Below are positions 8,713 through 18,780 of a DNA stretch of 63,110 nt, piece by piece; positions within the stretch are counted from its first letter, which is position 1; each line of letters begins with the position of its first letter. A program made the translations under genes and the position numbers. The DNA is taken from the NCBI RefSeq assembly GCF_003944715.1, contig NZ_RWIT01000021.1, positions 1 through 63,110 of the forward strand, given 5' to 3'. A model generated the notes under the pieces. That model was not told the origin of the DNA, made no database searches, and saw only the letters and a program-made list of their open reading frames with translations. Source of the DNA: Hymenobacter rigui (GTDB lineage: Bacteria > Bacteroidota > Bacteroidia > Cytophagales > Hymenobacteraceae).

Positions 8713-9138
8713 ATGACGACCCAGACCATCGACATTCCTTCCCTCGAAGCATTGCCCGCAGCGGCCGCGCAGGTAAGCGCCGCCCTGCAGGGACACACCA
8801 TTATCTGCTTTGAAGGCGAAATGGGGGCCGGCAAAACCACGTTTATCAAAGCCTTGTGCCGCAGCCTGGGCGTGCAGGAAGACGTGAGCAGCCCCACTTT
8901 CTCGCTGGTGAACGAATACCGGACGGCCCAGGATGAGCCCATCTACCACTTCGATTTCTACCGCCTCGACCATCCCCGCGAAGCCGAGGGCATCGGGGCC
9001 CTTGAGTACTTTGATTCTGGCTATCTTTGCCTGATTGAGTGGCCCAGCCGTATTGAAGCGTTGCTGCCCCCGGATCGGCTACTCATTACCCTCACCGTCA
9101 CCGGACCCTCCTCCAGGGAATTAAGAATTGAGAATTAA
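8713..9138 (+). CDS. tsaE: tRNA threonylcarbamoyladenosine biosynthesis ATPase TsaE
   Basis: This 141-residue P-loop ATPase works with TsaB and TsaD to make the universal t6A37 modification of ANN-decoding tRNAs. Walker A is GEMGAGKTT at 35-43, followed by SSPTFSLVNEY and YHFDFYRL, both hallmark TsaE motifs; the WPS motif is IEWPSR. Length is normal. The last codons (ELRIEN) and the stop lie inside the left arm of the AT-rich inverted repeat at 9134-9204, so the repeat may have replaced the original C-terminus. Confidence 0.95.
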   Translation: MTTQTIDIPSLEALPAAAAQVSAALQGHTIICFEGEMGAGKTTFIKALCRSLGVQEDVSSPTFSLVNEYRTAQDEPIYHFDFYRLDHPREAEGIGALEYFDSGYLCLIEWPSRIEALLPPDRLLITLTVTGPSSRELRIEN

Positions 9139-9204
9139 AAATTAAAAATGGTTGGTTCTGCTTTCTGCGACATTAGCCATGTGCTCAATTTTTAATTTTT
9201 AATT
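9134..9204. repeat. AT-rich inverted repeat between tsaE and ald
   Basis: ATTAAAAATTAAAAAT (9134-9149) is exactly complementary to 9188-9203, with a 38-nt spacer. The left arm includes the tsaE stop codon (9136-9138). A further AATTTTTAATTC copy extends right to within a few bases of the ald start at 9226. It belongs to the class discussed in the findings. Confidence 0.75.
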
Positions 9205-9225
9205 CATAATTTTTAATTCAAGAAA

Positions 9226-10455
9226 ATGCCCGACGCAGTGCCCTCCGGATTCGAGTCGCTGGCCACCAGCCGCGCCTACTTCACCCAGGAATCCATGCTG
9301 GCCGTGGAAACCCGGAAGCGGAAGCTGTTCATCGGGCTGCCCCGGGAAACGTCCTTGCAGGAAAACCGCATCTGCCTTACGCCCGAGGCCGTGAAGCACC
9401 TGGTGGAGGCGGGCCACGAGATTCTGCTGGAAAGCGGGGCGGGGGAGCCCAGCAAATACTCCGACCACGAGTATTCCGAAGCCGGAGCCACGGTGGCGTA
9501 TTCCCAAAAGGAGGTCTTCGAGGCCGACATCATTCTGAAAGTGGCCCCGCCCACTTACGACGAAATGGAGTACCTGCGGGCCGGCCAGACGCTGATTTCG
9601 GCCCTGCAGTTCGGCTCCCTCACCGGTGAGTACATCACGGCTCTGCTGCGCAAGAAGGTCAACGCCATCAGCTTCGAGCTGATCAAGGACCCCTCGGGGG
9701 CCCGACCAGTGGTGCGGGCCATGTCGGAAATTGCCGGCTCCACCGTCATGCTGATTGCCGCCGAGTACCTAGCCCGCTCCAACGAGGGCAAGGGGATTAT
9801 TCTGGGTGGTATCACGGGCGTGCCGCCGTCGCAGGTAGTTATCCTGGGGGCCGGTACGGTAGCGGAATATGCTACGCGGGCGGCCATTGGACTGGGGGCT
9901 GAGGTAAAAGTATTTGATAATCACCTGTATAAGCTGCGTAGGCTGAAGCAGAACTTAGGACAGCCTCAGCTTTACACCAGCACCTTCGATACTTTCGCGC
10001 TAAACCAGCAGATCCGCCGCGCCGACGTGGTGATTGGGGCACTGAACGCCGAGGAAGGCCGCATTCCGTTTATGGTGTCGGAGGATGCCGTGTCGATGAT
10101 GGCGCCGGGCTCCGTGATTATTGACGTGAGCATCGACCAGGGTGGCTGCTTCGTGACCAGCGAGATGACCAGCCACAGCAAGCCCGTCTTCCGCAAATAC
10201 GACGTCATTCACTACTGTGTGCCCAACATTGCGTCCCGGGTGCCGCGCACCGCTACCAACGCCCTGAGCAACATCTTCACGCCCATTCTGCAGGAAATAA
10301 GCCAGCACGGCGGCATCAATGAGGTGCTGTTCACCAACGAGCATTTCCGCTCGGGTGTGTACGTGTACAAAGGCTCCCTCACCAACGCCAGCATTGCCCG
10401 CAAGTTCAACATGCGCTATAAGGAGCTGGCCCTGATGATTGCCGTCCGGAATTAG
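9226..10455 (+). CDS. ald: alanine dehydrogenase
   Basis: This 409-residue NAD-dependent enzyme interconverts L-alanine with pyruvate and ammonia. The N-terminal AlaDh/PNT domain shows GLPRETSLQENRICLTPEAV; the Rossmann domain has VVILGAGTVAEYATRAA with the GxGxxA fingerprint near residues 207-212. VPRTATNALSNIFTP, typical of Ald, follows near residue 345. An N-terminal extension of about 33 residues precedes the domain; the internal ATG at M24 is an alternative start. Length is slightly above the usual ~370 because of that extension. Confidence 0.93.
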   Translation: MPDAVPSGFESLATSRAYFTQESMLAVETRKRKLFIGLPRETSLQENRICLTPEAVKHLVEAGHEILLESGAGEPSKYSDHEYSEAGATVAYSQKEVFEADIILKVAPPTYDEMEYLRAGQTLISALQFGSLTGEYITALLRKKVNAISFELIKDPSGARPVVRAMSEIAGSTVMLIAAEYLARSNEGKGIILGGITGVPPSQVVILGAGTVAEYATRAAIGLGAEVKVFDNHLYKLRRLKQNLGQPQLYTSTFDTFALNQQIRRADVVIGALNAEEGRIPFMVSEDAVSMMAPGSVIIDVSIDQGGCFVTSEMTSHSKPVFRKYDVIHYCVPNIASRVPRTATNALSNIFTPILQEISQHGGINEVLFTNEHFRSGVYVYKGSLTNASIARKFNMRYKELALMIAVRN

Positions 10456-10468
10456 TAGATGGTTTAGT

Positions 10469-10825
10469 ATGTACAGGTCGGCCATTATTACCGCTTCCCT
10501 GTTGTCATTTGTCTTACTATTACTACTCTGTGGAGTATTCAGTAAAATTGGTTTTGCAATCCTCCTCTTGCCAATATACCTGATTGGTTGGGCTGCAATG
10601 AGTTTGCTCGCCCTTCTGAACCGATACACCGTTTGGGTGAAATTCAGCAAGGGATTTATGGTATTTACGGCCGCCGCAATGCTCGTAATGCTCCGGGCGC
10701 ATAGTTGGCTTCAGGACGACAGTATGGCGCTACTGTTCCAGGTGGGCTGGCCTGTATACGGCGTGTTTTTTGTTGCCCATGCCGGGGCGTACCTATTGGC
10801 CTTATATAAAAACCAGACACTGTAG
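10469..10825 (+). CDS. small hydrophobic membrane protein of unknown function
   Basis: This 118-residue protein has about three to four hydrophobic segments, around residues 6-24, 28-48, 58-74 and 85-108, and no recognisable domain. The start at MYRSAII is preferred over one 30 nt upstream that would overlap ald. It follows ald by 13 nt and may be co-transcribed. Base composition is lower in GC than ald. I do not recognise the family. Confidence 0.6.
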   Translation: MYRSAIITASLLSFVLLLLLCGVFSKIGFAILLLPIYLIGWAAMSLLALLNRYTVWVKFSKGFMVFTAAAMLVMLRAHSWLQDDSMALLFQVGWPVYGVFFVAHAGAYLLALYKNQTL

Positions 10826-11041
10826 CTTCATCAGCAGCAATACTCCGTTGTTGGTGACTTGCAGATGTTGATTTGCTCTATTAGCTAACTCGGTGTGATT
10901 ATTTCGCGGATTTTAGATACGCTGATAACTTTTTCCCGCAATATCCCTACCATCCGACTTCTATTACCGCTGACGTTGAACTGGCCGCAGAGGGCAGTAT
11001 AACGTTTTGGTTGCAACTGCTCTTACTAGCACTGCCTTAGC

Positions 11042-11692
11042 TCAGCTTTCCGGTGGCAGGAGGCGGATGATGAAGTTTTTGAGCGGGTTCTTTTTGATGA
11101 GAGTGACCAACTGGCCGTTGGTATACTGGTACTCATCCTCGCGGCCGTCGCGGGTGGCGAGCCAACGGCCGGGGCGGCCCGGGCGCAGCGTGAAGTAGTC
11201 GCCGAAGTATTCGGCAAAGGCCCGCGCCTGACCGGCGGGCGGCTCGGCAAAGAACAGGTTCGTGACGGCGTAGCGGATGGTCTGGGTTTCGGTGGCCTGG
11301 TAGTCGTGCTTGTACTGATGGGCCACAATGTCGTAATGGTCGCCCTTCCACTCGGTGCGGGTGCTGAAGTTGCCCTGGTTGGTGCGCGCCTCCACCGTGG
11401 ACAGCACCAGCTGGCCGTTGCGGAAGCGGTTGACAACGTGGTAATAGATGATAACGTGGTAGAACAGAAAATTCACCCGTACGTCGCTTACCAGTGAGTA
11501 CGTCACCTCGGGGCCCACCGGCGGCTGGCGGGTGGCCGTCATGGTGCCAACCCGCAGGCCTGCTACCTCAATGGCGTAACGCCGCACCTCTGCCACGGGC
11601 GGCGGGCCAGGGGGAGGCAGTGCCGGAACAAACAGAACGAATGCCGCTAAGAGCATATACCAACGAAAGGGAAGCGTGAGGTGATGAGCCAC
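11042..11692 (-). CDS. DUF6134-like secreted protein
   Basis: This 216-residue protein has an N-terminal hydrophobic signal (WYMLLAAFVLFVPA) and a beta-rich body. The body has the pattern YAIEVAGLRVGTM, TNQGNFSTRTEWKGDHYDI and AYFGDYFTLR, which I associate with the DUF6134 family of Bacteroidota. Function is unknown; the family is probably periplasmic or outer-membrane associated. The start could also be the internal Met at 11656. It is encoded just downstream of the DUF547 gene on the same strand, 74 bp apart, so the two may share a transcript. Confidence 0.75.
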   Translation of the reverse strand: MAHHLTLPFRWYMLLAAFVLFVPALPPPGPPPVAEVRRYAIEVAGLRVGTMTATRQPPVGPEVTYSLVSDVRVNFLFYHVIIYYHVVNRFRNGQLVLSTVEARTNQGNFSTRTEWKGDHYDIVAHQYKHDYQATETQTIRYAVTNLFFAEPPAGQARAFAEYFGDYFTLRPGRPGRWLATRDGREDEYQYTNGQLVTLIKKNPLKNFIIRLLPPES

Positions 11693-11766
11693 CCTGCTTG
11701 GGTAGCCGGGAGCTCAAAATAGCCCACCCAGGCCAGAAAGGGTCAGAAAACTGTGAGCAGAGCCGG

Positions 11767-12561
11767 CTACTGCTTGTTCAGATTCCAGTTATAGTCGAGG
11801 TAGTCAATCTTGGTGCTGCCGTCGATTTTGGTGGTGGCGTAGCGGTTCACCCACTTCACCACCGACTGCCCGTTCTGCTCCCAGTCGCCCTTGTACCAGT
11901 CGAAGTACTTGGAGAGTTGGGCCTGGTCCTTGGCCAGCTTGTTTTTGGCCGGGTTATTCAGGAAGTCGCGGCCCTGGTCGTCGAGCTGGGCGTTGAGCTT
12001 GTCGGCGGTGTAGGCTTCGTTGCGCAGGCGGGGGCAGGAAATGGACGCGCACACCAGCGCAAAGTGAATGCGCGGGTCGTTATACTGCTTGCGCAGAATG
12101 CCGTGCTCGATGTTGTCGAGGCTCATTTTCTCGCCTCCGATGCTGAAGAACTTGGCCGCCCAAGGCGTGGTCACGAACGGAATCTTGATTTTGGATCCGA
12201 TGTCCTTGATGCTCTGCACGGGGTAGTGGTCCAGAATCAGGCGGATGGTGTAGGCGTTGTAGGCATTTATCCAGAAGGCCATCTGGTCGTTTTTGGGCCA
12301 GCTGCTGGTGGGACGGTTCTTGCTGAGCTGGGCCAGGTACTGGTTGAACGCCGCCTCATCGGCCTTGAAGCCTTTGTAATCGACGAGACCCTGAGCATTC
12401 ACGTGCTTTTTGAGCAGCTTATCGAAGGCCGCGTGGTCAAGCGGAGTGGCAACGGGCCGGACGGCGGCTGCCGGGTGGGCAGGAGGGGTTCCGAGGGCAG
12501 GGGCGAGGCCGGCCAGCGCCAGTGCGCCGCCGAGGAAGGAAAAGGTCAGGAGCTGCTTCAT
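11767..12561 (-). CDS. DUF547-domain secreted protein
   Basis: This 264-residue protein has a signal peptide (1-24) and a DUF547 domain: HVNAQGLVDYKGFKAD, FWINAYNAYTIRLILDHYP, and IHFALVCASISCPRLRNEAY with the conserved S-C-P. It ends in YLDYNWNLN. DUF547 is structurally unassigned biochemically, although the Cys/His pattern suggests a thiol-hydrolase-like or transglutaminase-like fold. The start at 12561 begins the signal peptide; the longer frame is less plausible. It is divergent from the barrel gene at 12660. Confidence 0.88.
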   Translation of the reverse strand: MKQLLTFSFLGGALALAGLAPALGTPPAHPAAAVRPVATPLDHAAFDKLLKKHVNAQGLVDYKGFKADEAAFNQYLAQLSKNRPTSSWPKNDQMAFWINAYNAYTIRLILDHYPVQSIKDIGSKIKIPFVTTPWAAKFFSIGGEKMSLDNIEHGILRKQYNDPRIHFALVCASISCPRLRNEAYTADKLNAQLDDQGRDFLNNPAKNKLAKDQAQLSKYFDWYKGDWEQNGQSVVKWVNRYATTKIDGSTKIDYLDYNWNLNKQ

Positions 12562-12659
12562 TGAAAGCAGTATACGACAACTAGCCCCAAAAAAGATTGC
12601 CCTTCGGCAAACTCTGGGCCGGCGCAACTTCGTAGAATCTGCTACACCACCTTGCCCGT

Positions 12660-13757
12660 ATGCTTTTGTCCCTTGTGCTGCTAGGCAGTTTTGTCCTGGC
12701 CCCGCCCGATACGCTACGGCCCAAACGCCTGGCTCTCATTCCGGTGCCGCTGGTGTACTACACGCCCGAAACCCGGCTGGCCGTGGGAGCCGCCGCCACC
12801 GCCACCCTGCGCTTCCGCCGCGACGACGGCTTTGCCGCCGCCCGGCCCTCGCAGGCCACCCTGGCCGTGGCCTACACCCAGAACCGCCAGCTGCTGCTGT
12901 ACCTGCCGTTTCAGGTGTTCTACGACCACAACACCTACTATGCCTACGGTGAGGCCGGCTACTACCGCTACACCTATTACTTCTACGGGCTGGGCCGGCA
13001 GGAAGTCCCACGCGAGCTGTACAGCGTCAACTTTCCGCGGGTGCGGGTGAATGCCTTCCGGCGAGTGGGCCGCCTGCTGGGCGAGCGGGGCCAGCTCTAC
13101 GCCGGCCTGCGCTACCAGTACGAGGACTACCAAGTGACGCGCGTGGCCCCCGGTGGGCTGTTGGCCGGTGGCACGGTGCCGGGTGGGCAAGGCAGCCGCC
13201 TCACGGGGGGCGGGCTGGGCCTGTTCTTCGACTCCCGCGACAACGTGTTCTACCCCCGCAAAGGCGTGGTGGCCGACGTGGGCGCCTTCCTGCGCAACCG
13301 GGCCGCCGGGGCCGGGCCGGCTGGTGAAACCACCCACTTCAGCCGCTACGTGGCCGACGTGGCCGAGTACCACGCGCTGGGCCGCCGCGCCGTGCTGGCC
13401 CTCAACTACGCCGGCAGCCTGATAGTGGGCACGGCCCCGTTCAACGCCCTGTCGCAGCTGGGCGGCTCGCGGCGGCTGCGGGGCTACTACGAAGCCCGCT
13501 ACCGCGACCAAAACTCGGCCCTGGTGCAGTCGGAACTGCGCCTGGAAGTGTACAAGCGGCTGGGCGCAGTGGTGTTCGGGGGCGTGGGCGCGCTGGGCGA
13601 CCAGCAGACGCTGCTGCGGCTCCGCGACCCGAAAGCGGCCTACGGGGCCGGCCTGCGCTTCATCGCCAACCGCCGGGACCACCTCAACGTCCGCCTCGAC
13701 TACGGTCTGGGCCGGCAATCCACCGGCTTCTACCTAACCGTGGGTGAAGCATTCTGA
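12660..13757 (+). CDS. BamA/TamA-like outer-membrane protein (surface-antigen type)
   Basis: This 365-residue protein has a short signal peptide (VLLGSFVLA) and then a predicted 16-strand-type barrel with no POTRA domains. The signature GLGLFFDSRDNVFYPRKGVVADV and the C-terminal LGGSRRLRGYYEARYRDQN match the Omp85/bacterial surface antigen family, where the RLRGY motif lies on the L6 loop. It ends in an aromatic residue (GEAF), as outer-membrane barrels do. Lack of POTRA suggests a role other than BAM assembly, such as a patatin-less or metallophosphatase-less barrel. Confidence 0.85.
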   Translation: MLLSLVLLGSFVLAPPDTLRPKRLALIPVPLVYYTPETRLAVGAAATATLRFRRDDGFAAARPSQATLAVAYTQNRQLLLYLPFQVFYDHNTYYAYGEAGYYRYTYYFYGLGRQEVPRELYSVNFPRVRVNAFRRVGRLLGERGQLYAGLRYQYEDYQVTRVAPGGLLAGGTVPGGQGSRLTGGGLGLFFDSRDNVFYPRKGVVADVGAFLRNRAAGAGPAGETTHFSRYVADVAEYHALGRRAVLALNYAGSLIVGTAPFNALSQLGGSRRLRGYYEARYRDQNSALVQSELRLEVYKRLGAVVFGGVGALGDQQTLLRLRDPKAAYGAGLRFIANRRDHLNVRLDYGLGRQSTGFYLTVGEAF

Positions 13758-13872
13758 CCCCCGGCCGCTTGCTTATCCGAAAACTGTGCGGAAGTTGCCG
13801 CCGCTTTCCCGCTATTGTACCCCTACAACCGTTCTGTAGTTCGCGCCCTCTTTCCTTTCCTGCTTCTGCCCA

Positions 13873-14562
13873 ATGATTAGCGTTATCATTCCTACTTATA
13901 ACGAAGCCGACAACATTGCCCGGCTGGTGGCGGAGCTCTGCCGCTACGCCCCACCCGGAACCGTGGAGGTGCTGGTGGTGGATGCCCACAGCCCCGATGG
14001 CACCGCCGCCGCCGCCCGGGCGGCCGGGGCTACCGTGCTGCTAGCCCCGCGGGCCGGCCGCGCCGCCCAGATGAACCACGGGGCCCGCCACGCCCGCGGC
14101 TCGCTGCTCTACTTCGTGCACGCCGACGTGAGCATCCACCCCGACTACGTGGCCACGCTGCCGGCCGCCGTGGCGCAGGGCTACCCGGCGGGGTGCTACC
14201 GGTTCCGGTTCAACTCCCGCCACCCGCTGTTGCGCCTCAACAGCTACGGCACCCGCTTCAAGGGCATCATGAGCCGGGGCGGCGACCAGACGCTGTTCAT
14301 CACCCGGGCTCTGTTTGAGGAGCTGGGCGGTTTCGATGAGCGGTTTGTGATTATGGAGGACTTCGAGCTGATCCAGCGCATCCGGCGGGTGGCGCGCTTC
14401 CATATTGTGCCTCAGGAAGTGGTGGTATCGGCCCGCAAGTACGAAACCAACAGCTGGCTGCGGGTGCAGCTGGCCAACCTCACGGCCTTCTCCCTGTTCT
14501 TCCTGCGCGTGTCGCCGCCCCGCATTGCGCGCACCTACAAGGCCCTGCTCAACTACCGCTGA
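13873..14562 (+). CDS. arsenosugar-associated GT2 glycosyltransferase (TIGR04283 type)
   Basis: This 229-residue GT-A glycosyltransferase starts with MISVIIPTYNEADNI and has the nucleotide-sugar DxD-like site at HADV (D85). MNHGARHARGSLLYFVHAD is characteristic of the TIGR04283 family found beside arsS. The C-terminal segment, with FSLFFLRVSPPRIARTYK, is amphipathic. It starts the arsenosugar-type cluster, and its stop overlaps the next start as TGATG. It probably acts in sugar transfer to an arsenical or to a cell component; the acceptor is not known. Confidence 0.85.
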   Translation: MISVIIPTYNEADNIARLVAELCRYAPPGTVEVLVVDAHSPDGTAAAARAAGATVLLAPRAGRAAQMNHGARHARGSLLYFVHADVSIHPDYVATLPAAVAQGYPAGCYRFRFNSRHPLLRLNSYGTRFKGIMSRGGDQTLFITRALFEELGGFDERFVIMEDFELIQRIRRVARFHIVPQEVVVSARKYETNSWLRVQLANLTAFSLFFLRVSPPRIARTYKALLNYR

Positions 14563-15593
14563 TGGAGGCTGCCAAGCTGCCGCGTGTACTCCTGACCGGG
14601 GCCAACGGATTTCTGGGCCGCCACGTGCTGGCCGAGCTGCTGCGGCGTGGCTACCCCGTGCGGGCCCTGGTGCGGCCCGGTCAGGCCGTTGGGGCGGCTC
14701 CCGGTCTGCCGCCGCTGGCCACCCTACCAATTGAAATAGCAGAGGCTGACCTGAGTCGGCCGCTGGAGCTGGCGGCCCTGGCCGAACTGGGGCGCGGGTG
14801 TGGTGCTATTGTGCACACGGCGGCGCAGGCCCAGGTGAACCCGGCCCGTAACCAGGCCGTGTGGGCCGCTAACGAGGGCGGTACCCGGCAGGTGCTGGCC
14901 CTGTCCCGCCTGCTAGGCTGGCCCCGATTGGTGTATGTGGGCACGGCCAACGTGTTCGGCTTCGGCTCTCGCACGCATCCCGGCGACGAGACTCGGCCCT
15001 ACGCCGGCCGCCGCTACGGCCTCGATTACATGGACAGCAAGCGCGCCGCCACCGATTTAGTATTGCAGGCCGTAGCCCGCGAGCAGCTGCCGGCCGTGCT
15101 GGTGCACCCCACCTTTATGCTGGGGCCCGGGGATGCCAAGCCCACCTCCAACGCCCTCGTGCTGGAGCTGCGGGCCGGCCGCCTGCCCGGCTACCCGCCC
15201 GGCGGCAAAAACTACGTGCATGTGCACGACGTGGCCGTGGCCACCGTCAACGCCCTGACGCGGGGGCGGGTGGGGGAGTCCTACATCCTCGGCCACGAAA
15301 ACCTGAGCTACCGCGAGGCCTTTGCCTTGATTGCCGAAACCGTGGGTGCGGCCCCGCCCCGCTGGCCGCTGCCGGCCGCCGCCGCCCGCCTCTACGGTGC
15401 TCTTTGCGACGTGCAGGCCCGCCTCACGGGCCGTCCGGCGACGCTCAACTCGGCCATGGCCGCCGTGGCCAACGATGGTCATTACTTCACCGCCCAGAAA
15501 GCCCGCACCGAGTTGCTGCTGCCCCAAACGCCCATCCGGCAGGCCGTTGCGGAGTCTTTTGCCTGGTTTACCGCCCACGGCTATGTTCAGTAA
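14562..15593 (+). CDS. extended-SDR NAD-dependent epimerase/dehydratase
   Basis: This 343-residue protein has the extended SDR fold. The NAD fingerprint GANGFLG is at 13-19 and the catalytic Y156-x3-K160 is in YGLDYMDSK. It contains VHTAAQ and NEGGTRQVL, typical of sugar epimerases and related to hopanoid-associated HpnA-type enzymes. The start overlaps the glycosyltransferase stop by one base (TGATG), and the 3' end overlaps the next gene by 11 bases, so translation is probably coupled. Substrate is probably a sugar nucleotide or an arsenosugar intermediate, by context only. Confidence 0.88.
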   Translation: MEAAKLPRVLLTGANGFLGRHVLAELLRRGYPVRALVRPGQAVGAAPGLPPLATLPIEIAEADLSRPLELAALAELGRGCGAIVHTAAQAQVNPARNQAVWAANEGGTRQVLALSRLLGWPRLVYVGTANVFGFGSRTHPGDETRPYAGRRYGLDYMDSKRAATDLVLQAVAREQLPAVLVHPTFMLGPGDAKPTSNALVLELRAGRLPGYPPGGKNYVHVHDVAVATVNALTRGRVGESYILGHENLSYREAFALIAETVGAAPPRWPLPAAAARLYGALCDVQARLTGRPATLNSAMAAVANDGHYFTAQKARTELLLPQTPIRQAVAESFAWFTAHGYVQ

Positions 15594-16413
15594 CGCAACC
15601 CCGCAACCGCTGGCCGGCAAGGTGGCCCTGATAACCGGCTCCGAGTCGGGCATTGGGCGCGAAACGGCCCGGGCTTTTTGCCGGCAGGGGGCGGCCGTGG
15701 TGCTCAATGGCCGCCAGCCCGAGCGGCTGGAAAACACCCGCCAGGCCCTGGCCGCCGAGGGCTACCGGGTAGCCGCCTGCGTGGCCGACGTGACCGACTA
15801 CGCCGCCTGTGAGCAACTGGTGGCCGTGGCCATCCGGGAGTTTGGCCGGCTCGATATTTTGGTGGCCAACGCCAGTATTTCCATGCGAGCCTACTTCCTG
15901 AACATGACGCCCGACGTATTCCGGCAGGTGCTGGATAGTAACGTGTACGGGGCCGTGTTTCCGCTGAAGGCCGCCCTGCCGCACCTGATCCGGAGCCGGG
16001 GCAGCGTCACGTTCATTTCCTCGATTTCGGCCCTGAATGGGATGCCCAGCGGCTCGGCCTACTGCGCCGGCAAGGCGGCCCTCAGCAACTTGGCCCACAC
16101 CCTGCGCCTGGAGCTGGCCGATACCGGCGTCCATTTCGGGGTGGTGCACATCGGCTTCACCCAGAACGACCCCGAGAAGCGCGTGCTCGATGCCGCCGGC
16201 CTGCCCGTGCCCATTGCCCACCGCCCGCCCCGCTGGCAGAAGTCGCAGGCCCAGGTGGCGGCTATTATTTTACGTCACGTGCAGCGGCGGCGGCAGCGCA
16301 CCGTCATTTCGGCCTTGGGCCTGCTGATTCTAGTGGTCCATTCGGTGCTGCCCCGCTTCGGCGACTGGGTAGTGCGCACTTCGCAGCGGCGGTTGCGCAA
16401 CTTTTACGAGTAG
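15583..16413 (+). CDS. classical SDR-family oxidoreductase
   Basis: This 276-residue protein has the TGxxxGxG cofactor motif TGSESGIG (18-25), NAS in VANAS, catalytic S147 in ISSIS and Y160-x3-K164 in YCAGK. A C-terminal hydrophobic stretch (LLILVVHSVLPRF) may attach it to the membrane. The start at 15583 overlaps the upstream epimerase gene; the longer frame is only out-of-frame epimerase sequence. It is the third gene of the arsenosugar-type cluster, and its role there is unknown. Confidence 0.9.
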   Translation: MFSNATPQPLAGKVALITGSESGIGRETARAFCRQGAAVVLNGRQPERLENTRQALAAEGYRVAACVADVTDYAACEQLVAVAIREFGRLDILVANASISMRAYFLNMTPDVFRQVLDSNVYGAVFPLKAALPHLIRSRGSVTFISSISALNGMPSGSAYCAGKAALSNLAHTLRLELADTGVHFGVVHIGFTQNDPEKRVLDAAGLPVPIAHRPPRWQKSQAQVAAIILRHVQRRRQRTVISALGLLILVVHSVLPRFGDWVVRTSQRRLRNFYE

Positions 16414-16472
16414 CCGCCGCTTATCAATCTGTTTTTCCTGCTTTCCTCGTATTTCCTCCCAAACCCTCCCTC

Positions 16473-16805
16473 ATGGAAACCTACTATAACCCCGCTGACC
16501 TCAAGAAATTCGGCAACATCGGCGAGTTTCAGAAAGAGTTTGCCGATAAGTTCTTCTCCTACTACGGGGCCGTATTCGCCGAAGGTGCCCTCACCGCCCG
16601 CGAAAAATCCCTGATTGCTTTGGCCGTGGCCCACGCCGTGCAGTGCCCGTACTGCATTGATGCCTACTCGGCTGATACGCTGGAGAAAGGCTGCACCGAG
16701 CCCGAAATGATGGAAGCTGTGCACGTGGCCGCTGCCATCCGGGGTGGGGCCACGCTGGTGCACGGCGTGCAGATGATGAATAAGGTGAAGGAACTTTCCA
16801 TGTAG
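16473..16805 (+). CDS. arsenosugar-associated AhpD-like peroxidase-family protein
   Basis: This 110-residue protein of the carboxymuconolactone decarboxylase/AhpD fold has the redox motif C58-P-Y-C61 in VQCPYCIDAYS, followed by a helical segment with VHVAAAIRGGATLVHG. That matches the small peroxidase-like proteins linked to ArsS. It probably carries out a thiol-disulfide step or protects against oxidants. It is followed 146 bp later by arsS, with a long inverted repeat filling that gap. Confidence 0.9.
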   Translation: METYYNPADLKKFGNIGEFQKEFADKFFSYYGAVFAEGALTAREKSLIALAVAHAVQCPYCIDAYSADTLEKGCTEPEMMEAVHVAAAIRGGATLVHGVQMMNKVKELSM

Positions 16806-16814
16806 CCGGTTTGA

Positions 16815-16945
16815 GTTAATCGTTTTTTGTGGTTGGTTTTTCGTTGTTCGGGCTTCGTCGCTTGAGGCGCGGAATGCTCAGCCGGCCGGGTCCGCCCGGG
16901 TGTCAGGAAACGAACAACAAGAACCAACCACGAAAAACGAATAAC
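16815..16945. repeat. long inverted repeat between the AhpD-like gene and arsS
   Basis: Arms 16815-16850 and 16911-16945 are near-perfect reverse complements (about 36 nt, four or five differences) built from GTTGTTCG, GTGGTTGG and TTTTTCGT-like words. The 60-nt loop is GC-rich. The right arm ends 6 nt before the arsS GTG start. It fits the spacer-filling class in the findings. Confidence 0.8.
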
Positions 16946-16951
16946 TAACCC

Positions 16952-18001
<1,050 letters not shown>

Positions 18002-18225
18002 GCTGGGAATTGAGCAGCCTGTATTGGTTTGGCTGGCTGGCAAGTAAATGCGTATGTGTGTGCTACAGGGACAGTAGCATACATCGCCGCATTCATTTGG
18101 CGGCGGCAGTCTGCTTGCCTGACTCCAGGCTGAGGCCCAAGACCTCAGGGGGGTAAAACCTTATTCCTTCTTACCCGATGCAGTCCGGTAGAAAGCGTTA
18201 GTAAAATGCGTTGTAAATTAGCATC
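18002..18225. other. intergenic, no feature recognised
   Basis: These 224 bases between arsS and the BLUF gene hold no convincing gene, terminator or repeat. A weak hairpin (AGGCTG...CAGCCT, 18000-18020) overlaps the arsS stop codon. Confidence 0.4.
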
Positions 18226-18681
18226 ATGAAGCATATTGTGTACCTGAGTCGGGCCGTACATCCATTAACCGACTTTGATTTACAAACGCTACTGGATCAG
18301 AGTCGGAAAGACAATGCCCGGAATGGAATTACCGGTATTTTGTTCTACAGTCACGGCAACATCGCCCAGTTATTCGAAGGCGAAGCTGAGGTAGCGGATA
18401 AACTATTTGGACGCATCAGCCAGGATGGCCGGCATTCACATGTCCGTAAGCTGATAGATCGGCCCATTGCTGCCCGCAGTTTTTCGGAGTGGTCAATGGC
18501 CTTTCATCCGCTGGCCGCCGAAAGCTTTGAAGCACTGCAAGGGTTCCTGCTGCCCCACCACGTGCCGCCCACTCCTGCTACGCTGCCCACGGCTGATGCC
18601 TTACTGGTGGAACTGGTGCGGCTGGCCGTGTTCGGCCCCGATCCGTCGCAACCCTACCAGACCACGGTTCCTACATTTTGA
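18226..18681 (+). CDS. BLUF-domain blue-light sensor
   Basis: This 151-residue protein is a stand-alone BLUF domain that binds FAD and switches hydrogen bonds around it on blue-light absorption. The key residues are all present: Y6, N30, Q48 (GNIAQLFEG), W89 and M91 (FSEWSMAF). Their mutual spacing (24, 18, 41, 2) equals that of AppA Y21, N45, Q63, W104 and M106. A 50-residue C-terminal tail may form the output helices. It has no effector domain of its own. A PAS-containing histidine kinase gene follows 99 bp later, a possible partner. Confidence 0.93.
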   Translation: MKHIVYLSRAVHPLTDFDLQTLLDQSRKDNARNGITGILFYSHGNIAQLFEGEAEVADKLFGRISQDGRHSHVRKLIDRPIAARSFSEWSMAFHPLAAESFEALQGFLLPHHVPPTPATLPTADALLVELVRLAVFGPDPSQPYQTTVPTF

Positions 18682-18780
18682 CAGTTAGCGGCAGTGGTCC
18701 GCTGTTGATGCTACTGCGCCTTATCTCTTACTGGCCAGCCTTTGCCAAGCACAGCAGGGTAGGTCATTTTACGCCTGCTT